Source of the DNA: Clostridiales bacterium
GTDB taxonomy: Bacteria; Bacillota; Clostridia; Lachnospirales; UBA12420
Assembly (NCBI GenBank): GCA_003452395.1
Contig: DMOI01000041.1
Coordinates: forward strand, 1-64,000
Direction: 5' to 3'
DNA length: 64,000 nucleotides
Within the stretch, counting starts at the first letter, position 1; the number at the start of each line of letters is the position of its first letter. The position numbers and the translations under genes were made by a program. Of this stretch, positions 35,811-44,965 are shown in pieces. The notes below the pieces were generated by a model. It saw nothing but the letters and a program-made list of their open reading frames with translations. It did no database searches and had not been told where the DNA came from.

Positions 35811-37127
35811 ATGTTAAAACGACATAAGTTATTTATATGTTTATTTATAATGTTCATTTTTTTACTTAATATTATTGTTTCTCATGCTGAGAATAATATA
35901 CCAACAATTTCAGCTGAATCAGCAATCGTTTACTGTATAAATACAAAACAAATATTATATGAAAAAAATATATATGAAAAACACTTTCCTGCTAGCATAA
36001 CAAAAGTAATGACGGCACTGCTAGCTATCGAGAATAATAAACTCGATGATAGAATTACTTATTCAAGTACTGCAGTCAACTCTATAGACCGTAATAGTAG
36101 CCATCTTTGGGTTGTTGCTGATGAGCAAATTACAGTGGAAAATTCACTTTATGGTCTACTCATGAAATCTGCAAATGAAATGGCAAATGGTTTGGCAGAG
36201 AAAACAAGCGGTTCGATATCCGAATTTGTAAATTTGATGAATAAAAAAGCAAATGATTTAGGTTGCATAAATACTCATTTTGAGAATACAAATGGGCTAC
36301 CAAATGATAATCATTATACCACTGCTTACGATATGGCTCTCATTTCTGCTGAGGCATTTAAGAGTTCTACTTTTAGAGAAATTATAGGAACTACAATTCA
36401 TACAATTCCACCTACAAATAGAAACGTAGAACGTGTAATTGGGAATTCACATAAAATGCTTTTAAATACTAAGTATCATTATGATTACTGTTTAGGTGGG
36501 AAAACTGGTTACACTGTTGTCGCTGGACATACATTAGTAACCTATGCAGAAAAGGATGGTATGCAGCTTATCTCTGTCTTACTAAAATCAGATAAAGAAA
36601 ATCTATATCTTGATGCCACAAAGACACTTGATTATGCTTTTAATAACTACAAGCTTATAACACTTACTGAACAAAATAAAGCAATAAAAAAATTACCTGT
36701 TTTTCAAGGTAATAAAATAAAAGATAATATATCCGCTCTTAGCTCTCAAAAGTTTGTATTTGCAGTACCTTCGGATTACATTGAATCTGACATACGAGTA
36801 GAGCACAGTATACCTGAACAATTTAAAGAAACTGTAGCTAAAGGTGTGAAACTAGGAACTATAAAGTACTATTACAAAAACAATGTAATAGCCTACACAG
36901 ATTTAGTTTCTGATAAAACAGTTGAAATCAAACCATCAATCTTTGATTTTAAAGATGGGTTATTTTTAGGACTTATAGGGTTAGTAATTGCACTGGTCAT
37001 GCTTATATTGAAAATCTTATTAACACTTGTTTTAATAATTATTCTACTTATTATTGTTGCTAAAATGTTTAAATTTAAGATAAAAGTTAAAAGAAAAAGG
37101 AAAAATAATGCTATACTAAAAGATTAG
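35811..37127 (+). CDS. Serine-type D-Ala-D-Ala carboxypeptidase (penicillin-binding protein, S11)
   Basis: 438 residues. Signal peptide 1-26 ending SHA, peptidase S11 domain with SITK (SxxK), SANE (SxN) and GGKTGYT (KTG), then a C-terminal beta domain and a membrane helix at about 387-415 followed by a basic tail. Trims the terminal D-Ala of peptidoglycan stem peptides outside the cell. DacA/DacF-like; the sporulation-specific version cannot be distinguished. Stops inside a bidirectional terminator shared with the convergent yqeK. Confidence 0.93.
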   Translation: MLKRHKLFICLFIMFIFLLNIIVSHAENNIPTISAESAIVYCINTKQILYEKNIYEKHFPASITKVMTALLAIENNKLDDRITYSSTAVNSIDRNSSHLWVVADEQITVENSLYGLLMKSANEMANGLAEKTSGSISEFVNLMNKKANDLGCINTHFENTNGLPNDNHYTTAYDMALISAEAFKSSTFREIIGTTIHTIPPTNRNVERVIGNSHKMLLNTKYHYDYCLGGKTGYTVVAGHTLVTYAEKDGMQLISVLLKSDKENLYLDATKTLDYAFNNYKLITLTEQNKAIKKLPVFQGNKIKDNISALSSQKFVFAVPSDYIESDIRVEHSIPEQFKETVAKGVKLGTIKYYYKNNVIAYTDLVSDKTVEIKPSIFDFKDGLFLGLIGLVIALVMLILKILLTLVLIIILLIIVAKMFKFKIKVKRKRKNNAILKD

Positions 37128-37144
37128 TATAGCATTATTTTTTT
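37107..37144. terminator. Bidirectional terminator containing stop codons of two convergent genes
   Basis: AATGCTATACTA (37107-37118) pairs with TAGTATAGCATT (37125-37136), 6-base loop, with T-runs on both strands. The TAG of the carboxypeptidase gene lies at 37125-37127 inside the stem, and yqeK ends at 37135. Confidence 0.9.
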
Positions 37145-37737
37145 GAGTACCACTCATATGCTTCTTTCGTCAGATAACATAATTTCAGTTTTCTTTCTTC
37201 CACGTATTTTATCGTTCTCTCTAATATAAAACCAACAGCTTTATCTAAATCTTCGCATGCAAGCTTTCTTCCTTCTTCTAGATATCCATACTCTTCTCTA
37301 CCGGGTTCAATAGCATCTGCTAAATAAACTATTTTCTCAAGTACTGTCATATCTGGTTTTCCTGTCGTATGATATTTTATAGCACCCAGTATTTCTTCAT
37401 CTTCTATGCCATACTCTATTTTAGCTACAAATACCCCTAGAAAACTATGAATTACTTTAAGGTGTTTTAATATATCATAATCTAATTTTATATCATGCTT
37501 TCTTGCAAAATCCTCGTATTTATAAAATTTTGCACAGTCATGTAACAATGCTGCTACCCTCGCCTTTTCTACATCCGCACCATACATCTTAGCTAGCTTT
37601 TCGGCAGTTTCTACCACACCGAGAGTATGTGTAAATCTTTTTTCAGCATATGCTACATCTTCAGGCGACTTACCTCTTGTAAAGTTTTCATGTAATTGTT
37701 GTTTAAGTTGTTCAAAGTTATAGTTTGTATTCGACAT
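37135..37737 (-). CDS. yqeK: HD-domain diadenosine tetraphosphatase YqeK
   Basis: 200 residues. HD-domain ligands: H in KRFTHTLGV, HDCAKF, and H in KVIHSFLG and KYHTTGKPDM. Firmicute YqeK symmetrically hydrolyses Ap4A, a stress-related nucleotide. Located 18 bp after obgE, the obgE-yhbY/nadD-yqeK arrangement being common in Firmicutes; nadD and rsfS are missing here. The start has ATAGGAGGAA upstream. Confidence 0.9.
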   Translation of the reverse strand: MSNTNYNFEQLKQQLHENFTRGKSPEDVAYAEKRFTHTLGVVETAEKLAKMYGADVEKARVAALLHDCAKFYKYEDFARKHDIKLDYDILKHLKVIHSFLGVFVAKIEYGIEDEEILGAIKYHTTGKPDMTVLEKIVYLADAIEPGREEYGYLEEGRKLACEDLDKAVGFILERTIKYVEERKLKLCYLTKEAYEWYSKK

Positions 37738-37755
37738 GTTGTTCCTCCTATCATC

Positions 37756-39036
37756 CTACTCCATATACTCAAACTCTATGTCATATATTCTCACTGTATC
37801 GCCTTCTTTTAATCCTTTGCGCTTTAGTTCATCTATTATTTTGTGTTCCTTCATAAATTTTTGTACGAAGTCAAGTCCTTTTTCTGTTTCAATATTTGTG
37901 TAGCCTATCATTTTTTCTACACCTCTACCCTCAACTACATAATAATCATCACTGTATTTTGTTACTGTAAATTCATTATATTTTTCATCAGTATTCTCAC
38001 TAATAAAATACTCTTGCTTAAATTCTACATTTTCAAATTCATTGTTATCAAGCATTGTTGCAACGTAGTTAAACAATTCATCTAATCCCTTGTGAGCAAA
38101 TCCAGATATAGGAAAAACTCTAACATTAGGTTCAAATTCTGATTTTATTTTTTCTATTATGTCATCACCCTCTGGTAGCACATCTATCTTATTAGCAGCT
38201 ATAACCTGTGGCTTTTTAGCTAATTTTTCACTGTATGAATGTAACTCATTATTTATCTTTTCTATATCAACAAGTGGATTTCTCCCTTCTGTTCCTGCTG
38301 CATCAACCACGTGTATCAGTACTTTTGTTCTTTCTATATGCCTCAAAAATTCAAATCCTAATCCTGCACCTTTGTGTGCATCTTCTATAAGCCCCGGTAT
38401 GTCTGCCATAAGAAAGGTCTTTCCTGATTTTATTTTCACAACTCCCATGTTAGGTGATAGCGTCGTAAACTGATAACTACCTATTTTAGGGTTTGCATTT
38501 GTCACAGCAGAAAGTAGAGTTGACTTTCCTGCATTAGGGAATCCAACTAATCCAACATCAGCTATCGTTTTAAGCTCAAATATAACGAGTAGTTCTTTCC
38601 CTTCCTTGCCATTTTCTGCATATCTAGGTGCTTGCTGTCTCGAAGTCGCAAAATGCTGATTCCCAAGTCCACCCTTACCACCTTTAAGTAACACAAACTC
38701 TTGATTTTCCTTATTCATATCTATTATTACCTGACCAGACTCCGCTTCTTTCACAACAGTCCCAACTGGTACTTTTATAATAAGATCATCCGCACTTTTT
38801 CCATGGCAGTTTTTCTTTAAACCCTTTCCACCATTTTCAGCTCTAAAATGCTTTTGGTGTTTATACGCTATCAGGTTATTCATTCCTGTATCTGTCTTTA
38901 GGATTATGTCCCCACCATTACCACCATCTCCACCATCTGGTCCACCAGTTGGAACATACTTTTCTTTTCTAAATGATGACGACCCATTCCCACCATCTCC
39001 AGCTTTTACATATATTTTTGTTTTATCTATAAACAT
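37756..39036 (-). CDS. obgE: GTPase Obg
   Basis: 426 residues. Glycine-rich OBG fold (1-158), GTPase domain with GFPNAGKST (165-173), DIPGLIEDAHKGAGLG, NKIDVL, and a C-terminal OCT domain (about 345-426). Needed for 50S assembly, and in Bacillus for sporulation and stress responses. The frame opens at 39063, but GAAGGAG is 8 bp before the ATG at 39036 that begins the conserved MFIDKTKIYVKAG. Confidence 0.97.
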   Translation of the reverse strand: MFIDKTKIYVKAGDGGNGSSSFRKEKYVPTGGPDGGDGGNGGDIILKTDTGMNNLIAYKHQKHFRAENGGKGLKKNCHGKSADDLIIKVPVGTVVKEAESGQVIIDMNKENQEFVLLKGGKGGLGNQHFATSRQQAPRYAENGKEGKELLVIFELKTIADVGLVGFPNAGKSTLLSAVTNANPKIGSYQFTTLSPNMGVVKIKSGKTFLMADIPGLIEDAHKGAGLGFEFLRHIERTKVLIHVVDAAGTEGRNPLVDIEKINNELHSYSEKLAKKPQVIAANKIDVLPEGDDIIEKIKSEFEPNVRVFPISGFAHKGLDELFNYVATMLDNNEFENVEFKQEYFISENTDEKYNEFTVTKYSDDYYVVEGRGVEKMIGYTNIETEKGLDFVQKFMKEHKIIDELKRKGLKEGDTVRIYDIEFEYME

Positions 39037-39121
39037 ATTCATTTCTCCTTCGCAATCTAACATTACTATTTGTTATTATAATATCATATTTTTACCATTT
39101 TATCAATGTTTTTTAGAAACT

Positions 39122-39151
39122 AAAAAAACCAGAAAATTCTATTCCTGATTT
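39122..39151 (-). terminator. Terminator overlapping the end of the Fic gene
   Basis: A 10-bp stem with wobble pairs, containing the Fic stop codon, followed by TTTTTTT on the minus strand. Confidence 0.7.
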
Positions 39152-39747
39152 TTATTGTTTATTTCATAGTCCAATTGTCTTTTTATATACTCTTTTAAAT
39201 CAGTTATATTAAGAACCGACTTCCTCATTATGTCAAGATACTCTTCCTTATTTATCATATCAAACCTCAGGTTATGTCCTGCTGCCTCAGCTAAAAGTTC
39301 TATAAATTTTCTTATTGTGCGCCCATTGCCTTCACGAAAAGGATGAATTATATTAAATTCTGCTTTATAATATGCAAGCCTTTCTGATAATCTATCACTA
39401 TCCATGTCTTTCAAATAATTATCGTCCTTTAACTCCCCAAATACTCTTTTAAGTTCACTTTTTATATTTTCAGGATAGGCAAAAGTAGTATTGTCTTTAT
39501 GTATTCTTACCTTTCTATATTCTCCTGCCCAATCAAGAATTTCTTCAAGCAAAAACTTATGAATAGCTTTAAAATACTTTTCATCTAAAACCTTGCCTAA
39601 CCTTTTTGTTTCTATCTCAATAAGTTTAAGCCCTGTGAGGTCACGCTCAAGGCTTATTAGTTTTTCTTTATCCCTTATGTTAAACTTATTTTTTAAGACA
39701 CCTGTATTCTTGTAACAATAAATATCATCCTGTATATCATAATCCAT
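39139..39747 (-). CDS. Fic-domain AMP-transferase toxin
   Basis: 202 residues. The core motif HPFREGNGR (135-143) is intact (His, GNGR), so adenylyltransferase activity is expected. Also the flap region TTFAYPENI. VbhT/FicT-type single-domain toxin. It starts 6 bp after the antitoxin gene. In known systems such proteins AMPylate targets such as gyrase and topoisomerase IV; the target here is unknown. Terminator overlaps its 3' end. Confidence 0.9.
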   Translation of the reverse strand: MDYDIQDDIYCYKNTGVLKNKFNIRDKEKLISLERDLTGLKLIEIETKRLGKVLDEKYFKAIHKFLLEEILDWAGEYRKVRIHKDNTTFAYPENIKSELKRVFGELKDDNYLKDMDSDRLSERLAYYKAEFNIIHPFREGNGRTIRKFIELLAEAAGHNLRFDMINKEEYLDIMRKSVLNITDLKEYIKRQLDYEINNKNQE

Positions 39748-39753
39748 AATCCA

Positions 39754-39930
39754 TCACCCTATATATTGATTTAAAATCATTTTTCTTGCAGCATCTATAG
39801 TACATTCTCCAATAAGTACTTGCCTATACAAATCAATAGTTTCTTGTGGCAATTTCATTCCTTCAAACTCCATGGTACATTTTATATTATTTAGCTTCTT
39901 TTCTACCTCATTATGAGTATGTTTTTTCAT
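39754..39930 (-). CDS. VbhA-like Fic antitoxin
   Basis: 58 residues. T19-M20-E21-F22-E23-G24 fits the (S/T)xxxE(G/N) inhibitory motif of class I Fic antitoxins, in which the Glu blocks the ATP site of the partner toxin. The helix GMKLPQETIDLYRQVLIGE is typical. The start ATG at 39930 (AAAGGATTG upstream) is chosen over an earlier in-frame ATG at 39966 without a ribosome site. Immediately upstream of the Fic gene. Confidence 0.85.
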   Translation of the reverse strand: MKKHTHNEVEKKLNNIKCTMEFEGMKLPQETIDLYRQVLIGECTIDAARKMILNQYIG

Positions 39931-40059
39931 GAATTCAATCCTTTCTTTATATATTATACTACACACAAAACAATCTCTACTTACAGATAATTATCCTAAT
40001 TTCATTATACTACAAATTAAATATTTTTCAATACATTGTTATAATCTTTTATCCATTAT

Positions 40060-40119
40060 AATAAATTCACCCTAAAAAATTATCATAAAACTATAATAAC
40101 TTTTTAGGGTGAATTTATT
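40060..40119. repeat. Perfect 19-bp inverted repeat in the gap before the Fic pair
   Basis: 40060-40078 and 40101-40119 are perfect reverse complements separated by 22 bases; the arm includes TTCACCCTAAAAA. It lies between the membrane-anchored 153-aa gene (ending at 40148) and the antitoxin gene. It may act as a terminator on the minus strand or as a palindromic repeat like 908-958. Confidence 0.6.
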
Positions 40120-40147
40120 CAAGACCATTTTATATCTTACGCTCTTA

Positions 40148-40609
40148 TTACTCTAATTCTGCCAGCTCAACCTTTAACTCTAGTCCTGAAAAATCTCCTG
40201 TTAAGTTAGCTACAAATTGTTTACTCCCATTTGCTTGTATTTTATCTGCAAACGCATTTGCAGTTATTACTAGTTTATTATTATTATCATAAAAATATAT
40301 GTTCATATATGGAGTAATTACGTCACTCGTTAAGTTTTCTATTGTCCCTGTTACTGTTGTTATGTTATCTTTCACACTTGATGTTATACTAGAAAATTTT
40401 ACTTTATCTTGTATTTTCTTTGTTTCTTCCGATACTTCTATTTTTAGCTCTTCTGGATTTTCTACTTTTATTTGTACTTTTTCTTCTGCATTTTTAGTAT
40501 CTGCTCCATTAATTGTTTCCTGCTTTGAATTATTACCTATAATAGACATTATGATTATTATTAACCCTATTGCGATTACTGCTCCTATTATTATTTTTTT
40601 CTTTTCCAT
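40148..40609 (-). CDS. Membrane-anchored FxLYD-domain-like protein
   Basis: 153 residues. Membrane helix at 5-25, an acidic linker, then a beta domain from about 75 (KFSSITSSVKDNITTVTGTIENLTSD ... MNIYFYDNNNKLV), resembling the FxLYD/DUF3426-type extracytoplasmic domain. The start has GGAGAGATAAGTAA upstream. Function unknown. Confidence 0.65.
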   Translation of the reverse strand: MEKKKIIIGAVIAIGLIIIIMSIIGNNSKQETINGADTKNAEEKVQIKVENPEELKIEVSEETKKIQDKVKFSSITSSVKDNITTVTGTIENLTSDVITPYMNIYFYDNNNKLVITANAFADKIQANGSKQFVANLTGDFSGLELKVELAELE

Positions 40610-40738
40610 TTACTTATCTCTCCTTTTTATTTTAGTATATACTATACTTCTTATTAATATAATACTACTTTTTTCACCTTTTTGCAATAGCTTTTAACAT
40701 TTTTTAATGTATATCCGTCTGTTTTACTAAACATCAAT

Positions 40739-41569
40739 TTAAAGCACTGCAATCCCTACAGCCCCAGGCCCTAGATGCACTCCTATAGTAGGTCCCATAT
40801 CGCATTTATGTACACTACTCGCTCCGTATTCCGTTTTTAATCTTTCTATCATTTTTTCAGCTGCCTCATCACATGCAGCATTCAACACAAATATATCAGA
40901 ATCTTCTTTTATGTAATCTTTCATATACTCCAATATGTATGTTACACCTTTCCCAGTTCCGCGAACCTTATCAAGAGTATCAATACGACCATCTTTTAGT
41001 ACAAGTATTGGTTTTAAATTGAGAACTGTTCCTATCATAGCTTTTGCAGCTGATAGTCTTCCGCCTTTTTTTAAATACTCAAGAGTATCTGCCATAACAA
41101 CAAGTTTAGAATTACCTTTTATCTGCTCTATCTCTTTAACTATTTCATCTATCGTTTTTCCTTTTTCTATTAGTTTTGCAGCATGTAAAATTATACCTCC
41201 CAAACCAACAGTAACATTTCTAGAATCTATTATGTGAATTTTATCACTCTCTATTAACTCTTTTGCAATTTGAGCTGAATTAAAAGTACCACTTAAATCA
41301 CTAGATATAAATATACCTAATACCTCGTCTTTTGCTTTTAAAATTTCTTCAAATATATCTTCAAACTCCGCTGGATTTACTTGAGATGTTTTTGGAAGTT
41401 CCTCACAAGTCTTCAATTTTTCATAAAACATTTTTGCTGAGATTTCTACCGTATCCTTGTAACTTTTATCTTTAAAATGCACAGTAAGTGGTGCTATTTT
41501 AATATTATACTTCCTTATTAGCACGTCATTTAAATCCGATGTACTATCAGTTACTATCCTTATCCCCAT
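40739..41569 (-). CDS. DegV family fatty acid-binding protein
   Basis: 276 residues. RIVTDSTSDL at the start, KTSQVNPAEF (TSqPsp motif region), LSGTFNSAQIA and a C-terminal half with HLGPGAVGIAVL. DegV/FakB proteins hold one fatty acid and present it to the FakA kinase for phosphorylation. FakA is not nearby. Start has GGGGAGCTGAT upstream. Confidence 0.92.
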   Translation of the reverse strand: MGIRIVTDSTSDLNDVLIRKYNIKIAPLTVHFKDKSYKDTVEISAKMFYEKLKTCEELPKTSQVNPAEFEDIFEEILKAKDEVLGIFISSDLSGTFNSAQIAKELIESDKIHIIDSRNVTVGLGGIILHAAKLIEKGKTIDEIVKEIEQIKGNSKLVVMADTLEYLKKGGRLSAAKAMIGTVLNLKPILVLKDGRIDTLDKVRGTGKGVTYILEYMKDYIKEDSDIFVLNAACDEAAEKMIERLKTEYGASSVHKCDMGPTIGVHLGPGAVGIAVL

Positions 41570-41698
41570 ATCATCAGCTCCCCTATGTTTTTTGATATTT
41601 AAATATATTCTACCTTTTTATCTATCATATGTCAAGTGAATTTATGTACAATAACTTAGTATGTATCCCTAAGTCAAAGTCTTTCACTTTCAACTTAC

Positions 41699-42838
41699 TT
41701 AGTCCAAACTCTTTCTAAACCTCAGCACCGCAATGGTAAGTATAACAACCCCAAATATCATCAGTGCAACAACATCTTGCCATATATATTCTAATCCCAC
41801 ACCCTTTGACACTATTCCTCTTATTATATTCAAGAAATATGTAACGGGTATTGCATATCCTACCCAATTTATAGCTGTGGGCATTGCTTCTCTTGGAAAT
41901 ATATATCCTGAGAGTAGTATACTTGGTAGAATTACTAATATAATAAACATCATCGCTTGCATTTGGTTATTTGCGAATGTGGATATAAGCATTCCAATAG
42001 CTAGTGAACATACCACAAACAGGAACCCTAGCACAAGTAAGAGTGGTATGCTTCCGACTGGCCATATTCCAAACCAAAATATGCATATCGCGAGTGCGAA
42101 CAAAAATCCTGCATAACCTATAAATATGTACGGTATCAATTTTCCCAGTATCAGTTCTACTGGTCTAATGGGTGATACCATGAGTTGTTCTATCGTTCCT
42201 CGTTCTTTTTCACGTACTAGTGCAAATGCTGTTAGCATTATAGTTATGTTCTGAAGTATGATTCCTACAAGCCCCGGTATCGTGAATTTATTGCTTTCAA
42301 GATTGGGATTATAAAAAACCTTTGTATTTATTTTAACACCTGGCATGTCTAAAAAGGATAGCCCTTTCTCTTTCAACATTTTCTTTTTGAATTCTGTAGA
42401 ATATATTTCATTGACAAGCACGCCACTACTCATAGCCGTTCTAGCAGTCGTAGGATCAGTTCCATCTATAACAAGCAATGTTTCTGGGGTCTTACCTTTG
42501 CTAATATCCTCTGCATAATTCGCAGGTATTACGAGTCCTGCTTTTATTTTACCTTTGTCAATAAGATTTGCCATCTCTTTATCACTAAGGACATAATCAG
42601 TAACTTCAAAATAATTGGATGCCTCGAATTTATCTATATACTCCCTGCTTTCTTGTGTCCTACTTTGATCAAATATAGCCGTTCTTATATCATCAACTTC
42701 AGTATTAACAGCATATCCAAATAAAAGCATCATCATTATTGGCATAGCAATAGGTAGTCTAAGTGCAATTGGATCCCGTCTCATCTGAATAAACTCTTTT
42801 TTTACTATTGCAAAAAACCTTTGTAGATTAAAACCCAT
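41699..42838 (-). CDS. ABC-2 type transport permease
   Basis: 379 residues. One helix at about 23-42, a large extracellular loop (45-170), and five helices from about 175; the block VREKERGTIEQLMVSPIRPVEL is typical of YhhJ/YbhR-type exporters. The start is ATG at 42838 behind AGGAGGTGATCTAC. It pairs with the ATPase 12 bp upstream and the HlyD-like protein. The substrate (drug, lipid or polysaccharide) is unknown. A heptanucleotide repeat (41680-41697) follows the stop. Confidence 0.88.
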   Translation of the reverse strand: MGFNLQRFFAIVKKEFIQMRRDPIALRLPIAMPIMMMLLFGYAVNTEVDDIRTAIFDQSRTQESREYIDKFEASNYFEVTDYVLSDKEMANLIDKGKIKAGLVIPANYAEDISKGKTPETLLVIDGTDPTTARTAMSSGVLVNEIYSTEFKKKMLKEKGLSFLDMPGVKINTKVFYNPNLESNKFTIPGLVGIILQNITIMLTAFALVREKERGTIEQLMVSPIRPVELILGKLIPYIFIGYAGFLFALAICIFWFGIWPVGSIPLLLVLGFLFVVCSLAIGMLISTFANNQMQAMMFIILVILPSILLSGYIFPREAMPTAINWVGYAIPVTYFLNIIRGIVSKGVGLEYIWQDVVALMIFGVVILTIAVLRFRKSLD

Positions 42839-42850
42839 GTAGATCACCTC

Positions 42851-43627
42851 CTACTCATTCAAAAACTTCATATCTCCAAACGAACTTACCTTTATTCCAT
42901 TTATCTCTTCAACATACTTTATAAATACATCCTCTAAGTCTTTCGAGTTTGCGTGTGCAATTATGTCGCTCGGTGCAGCTATTTCCCCTATCAAATTACC
43001 ATTAAATATAAAGCCTATCATATCACAGCTTTCAGCTTCATCCATATAATGAGTTGTGACAAGTATAGTTATTCCCTGGGTAGCAAGTTTGTGTATTATC
43101 TCCCAGAATATCCTTCTCGACACAGGGTCTACTCCAGCAGTAGGCTCATCTAATACTAATAGCTTTGGTTTATGTATAAGAGCGCAGCCTAGTGCAAGTC
43201 TTTGTTTCCAACCTCCAGAAAGATTTTTGGCTAATGTTTTCTCCTTACCATTTAGACTTGCCATAAATATTAGTTCTTCTTTTCGTTCATCCCTAACCTT
43301 TCTATTTAAACCATATACTCCTGCATAAAAATCTAGATTTTCTTCTACAGTCAAATCATCATATAAGCTAAACCTTTGTGACATATATCCTAGATTTTGT
43401 TTTACTTTCTCTGGGTTTCTTAATATATCATATCCCATAACAGTTCCCGTTCCCGATGTAGGGGTCAAAACTCCACATAGCATTCTTATTGTCGTAGACT
43501 TTCCTGAACCATTAGGTCCTAGGAATCCAAATATCTTGCCTTTTGGAATTTTAAAACTAATACTATTTACAGCTACATAATTATCAAATTTTTTAGTAAG
43601 ATTATCTATTTCTATTGCATACTCCAT
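42851..43627 (-). CDS. ABC transporter ATP-binding protein
   Basis: 258 residues. Walker A GPNGSGKS, Q-loop SQRFSLYDDLT, signature LSGGWKQRLALG, Walker B LLVLDEPTAGVD, H-loop TTHYMDEAE. DrrA/YbhF-type ATPase for the adjacent ABC-2 permease. Separated from the HlyD-like gene by a 108-bp spacer made mostly of heptanucleotide repeats. Confidence 0.93.
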   Translation of the reverse strand: MEYAIEIDNLTKKFDNYVAVNSISFKIPKGKIFGFLGPNGSGKSTTIRMLCGVLTPTSGTGTVMGYDILRNPEKVKQNLGYMSQRFSLYDDLTVEENLDFYAGVYGLNRKVRDERKEELIFMASLNGKEKTLAKNLSGGWKQRLALGCALIHKPKLLVLDEPTAGVDPVSRRIFWEIIHKLATQGITILVTTHYMDEAESCDMIGFIFNGNLIGEIAAPSDIIAHANSKDLEDVFIKYVEEINGIKVSSFGDMKFLNE

Positions 43628-43637
43628 GTTTTCACCC

Positions 43638-43740
43638 CCTAATGAAAGTTGAAAGTTGAAAGTTGAGAGTTGAAAGTGAAGAACTAAAAATTAACTACGT
43701 AATAACTTTTCACTTTTCTTTTCAACTTTCCACTTTCAAC
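43638..43740. repeat. Inverted heptanucleotide arrays inside the ABC exporter operon
   Basis: Left part: four to five tandem AAGTTGA units (43643-43675). Right part: the same units in reverse orientation (43708-43740). Together they can fold into a hairpin in the mRNA. The stop codon of the HlyD-like gene (AGT TGA) is provided by the repeat. Confidence 0.7.
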
Positions 43741-44851
43741 TTAATATAACGTCCAACGTCATACCTGGTCTTAGTTTTTCAATATTATCCAGTACTTCAA
43801 CTTTTATCTTAAATACTGTGTTTTCTTTTGCCTCACTTGTTTCAGTATTTTTAGGTGTATATTCAGCTTCCGATGATATATAAGTAATCTTACCTTTAAT
43901 AATTTGTTTAGGATTTAGATTTGATTTTAGTGTAACTTCATCATTAACCTTAACTAATCCTAAATTTCTTTGCGTAACATAAGTTGTTATAAACATATTT
44001 GAAAGATCAGATACTGTTCCTATGTTTGTTCCCATGTTTACGATATCACCAATCTCTAGATTTTTTTGTACCAAGGTACCTCTCACCTGAGATTTTATCT
44101 CATATCTTGAAAGCACCAATTTTGCTTGTTCGAGTAATATTTTCGATGATTCTAGTTCCGCTTCTACCATTTTTATTGCTTCTACTGTAGAACCACTTTT
44201 TAGTAATTCTAAATTTGCAACTGCTTGTTCTACCCCTGCATCAGCCACTTTTATAGTTTCCTTTGTAGGTCCATTTTTTAAAAGTTCAAGACTCGCAATT
44301 GCAGAATTATAATTACCCAAAGATGTATCAAATTTATACTTTATTTCTGCTAGCTCATCATTTGATATTGCATTTGTTTCATGTAACTTTTTGGCTTCTT
44401 CATATTTTTCTGACAAATAATCATAACTTATTTTTGCCGTATTCACAGCTATTTGGGCCTTATTTATCTCTTCTTGTCTTGTACCATGTTTAAGCTCATC
44501 AAGTTTAGTCCTTGCTGCTTTGACTTGTGCTTCGGCTTGCTTTATCTGTTCTTTCCTCGTACCTGCCTTTATATCTAAGAGCTTCAGCTCCTTTAATTTG
44601 ACGTTTTCCTCAGCTGATTTAACTAAAAGTTTTTGGTTCTCAGAATCTACAATTGCAACAATCTCTCCTTCTTGTACACTGTCACCCTCTTCTTTTAGAA
44701 CTTTTGTAATTTTCCCCTGAACCTCTGAATTAATATCAATTTGCACGGTCTCTATCGTCCCACTGATATTAAACTTCTTTTCATTACAACCAGTAAAAAT
44801 AAAACATTCAACTAATAAAATTATTAATATATTTACTTTAAAACAATTCAT
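43736..44851 (-). CDS. HlyD/RND-type membrane fusion protein, lipoprotein
   Basis: 371 residues. N-terminal helix and FTGC lipobox, lipoyl/biotinyl half-motif EGDSVQEGEIVAIVDS, a long coiled-coil hairpin with repeated K(A/H)GTR(K/Q)E(Q/E)I units, second lipoyl half and beta-barrel. Adaptor of the three-gene exporter (ATPase, permease downstream). The start ATG at 44851 follows GGGAGTGTTGAT. YbhG/EmrA-like; presence in a Gram-positive suggests export across the wall or lipid extraction. Confidence 0.88.
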   Translation of the reverse strand: MNCFKVNILIILLVECFIFTGCNEKKFNISGTIETVQIDINSEVQGKITKVLKEEGDSVQEGEIVAIVDSENQKLLVKSAEENVKLKELKLLDIKAGTRKEQIKQAEAQVKAARTKLDELKHGTRQEEINKAQIAVNTAKISYDYLSEKYEEAKKLHETNAISNDELAEIKYKFDTSLGNYNSAIASLELLKNGPTKETIKVADAGVEQAVANLELLKSGSTVEAIKMVEAELESSKILLEQAKLVLSRYEIKSQVRGTLVQKNLEIGDIVNMGTNIGTVSDLSNMFITTYVTQRNLGLVKVNDEVTLKSNLNPKQIIKGKITYISSEAEYTPKNTETSEAKENTVFKIKVEVLDNIEKLRPGMTLDVILS

Positions 44852-44889
44852 ATCAACACTCCCTTCCTCACTATTCATTCCTTACTTCT

Positions 44890-44917
44890 ATAATACTAAA
44901 TTTTTTAAAAATTGCAA
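44890..44917 (-). promoter_or_regulatory. Putative sigma-A promoter of the exporter operon
   Basis: Minus strand TTGCAA, 16-bp spacer, TATTAT, about 40 bp before the HlyD-like start. Confidence 0.5.
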
Positions 44918-44928
44918 GGTCTTAAAAT

Positions 44929-44958
44929 AAAAAAGAGCAGCTTTGGCCCTTTTTTTAT
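44929..44958 (-). terminator. Terminator of the PilZ gene
   Basis: Minus strand AAAGGGC...GCTCTTTTTT forms a short stem with wobble pairs and ends in a T-run, right after the stop at 44966. Confidence 0.55.
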
Positions 44959-44965
44959 TATTCGC

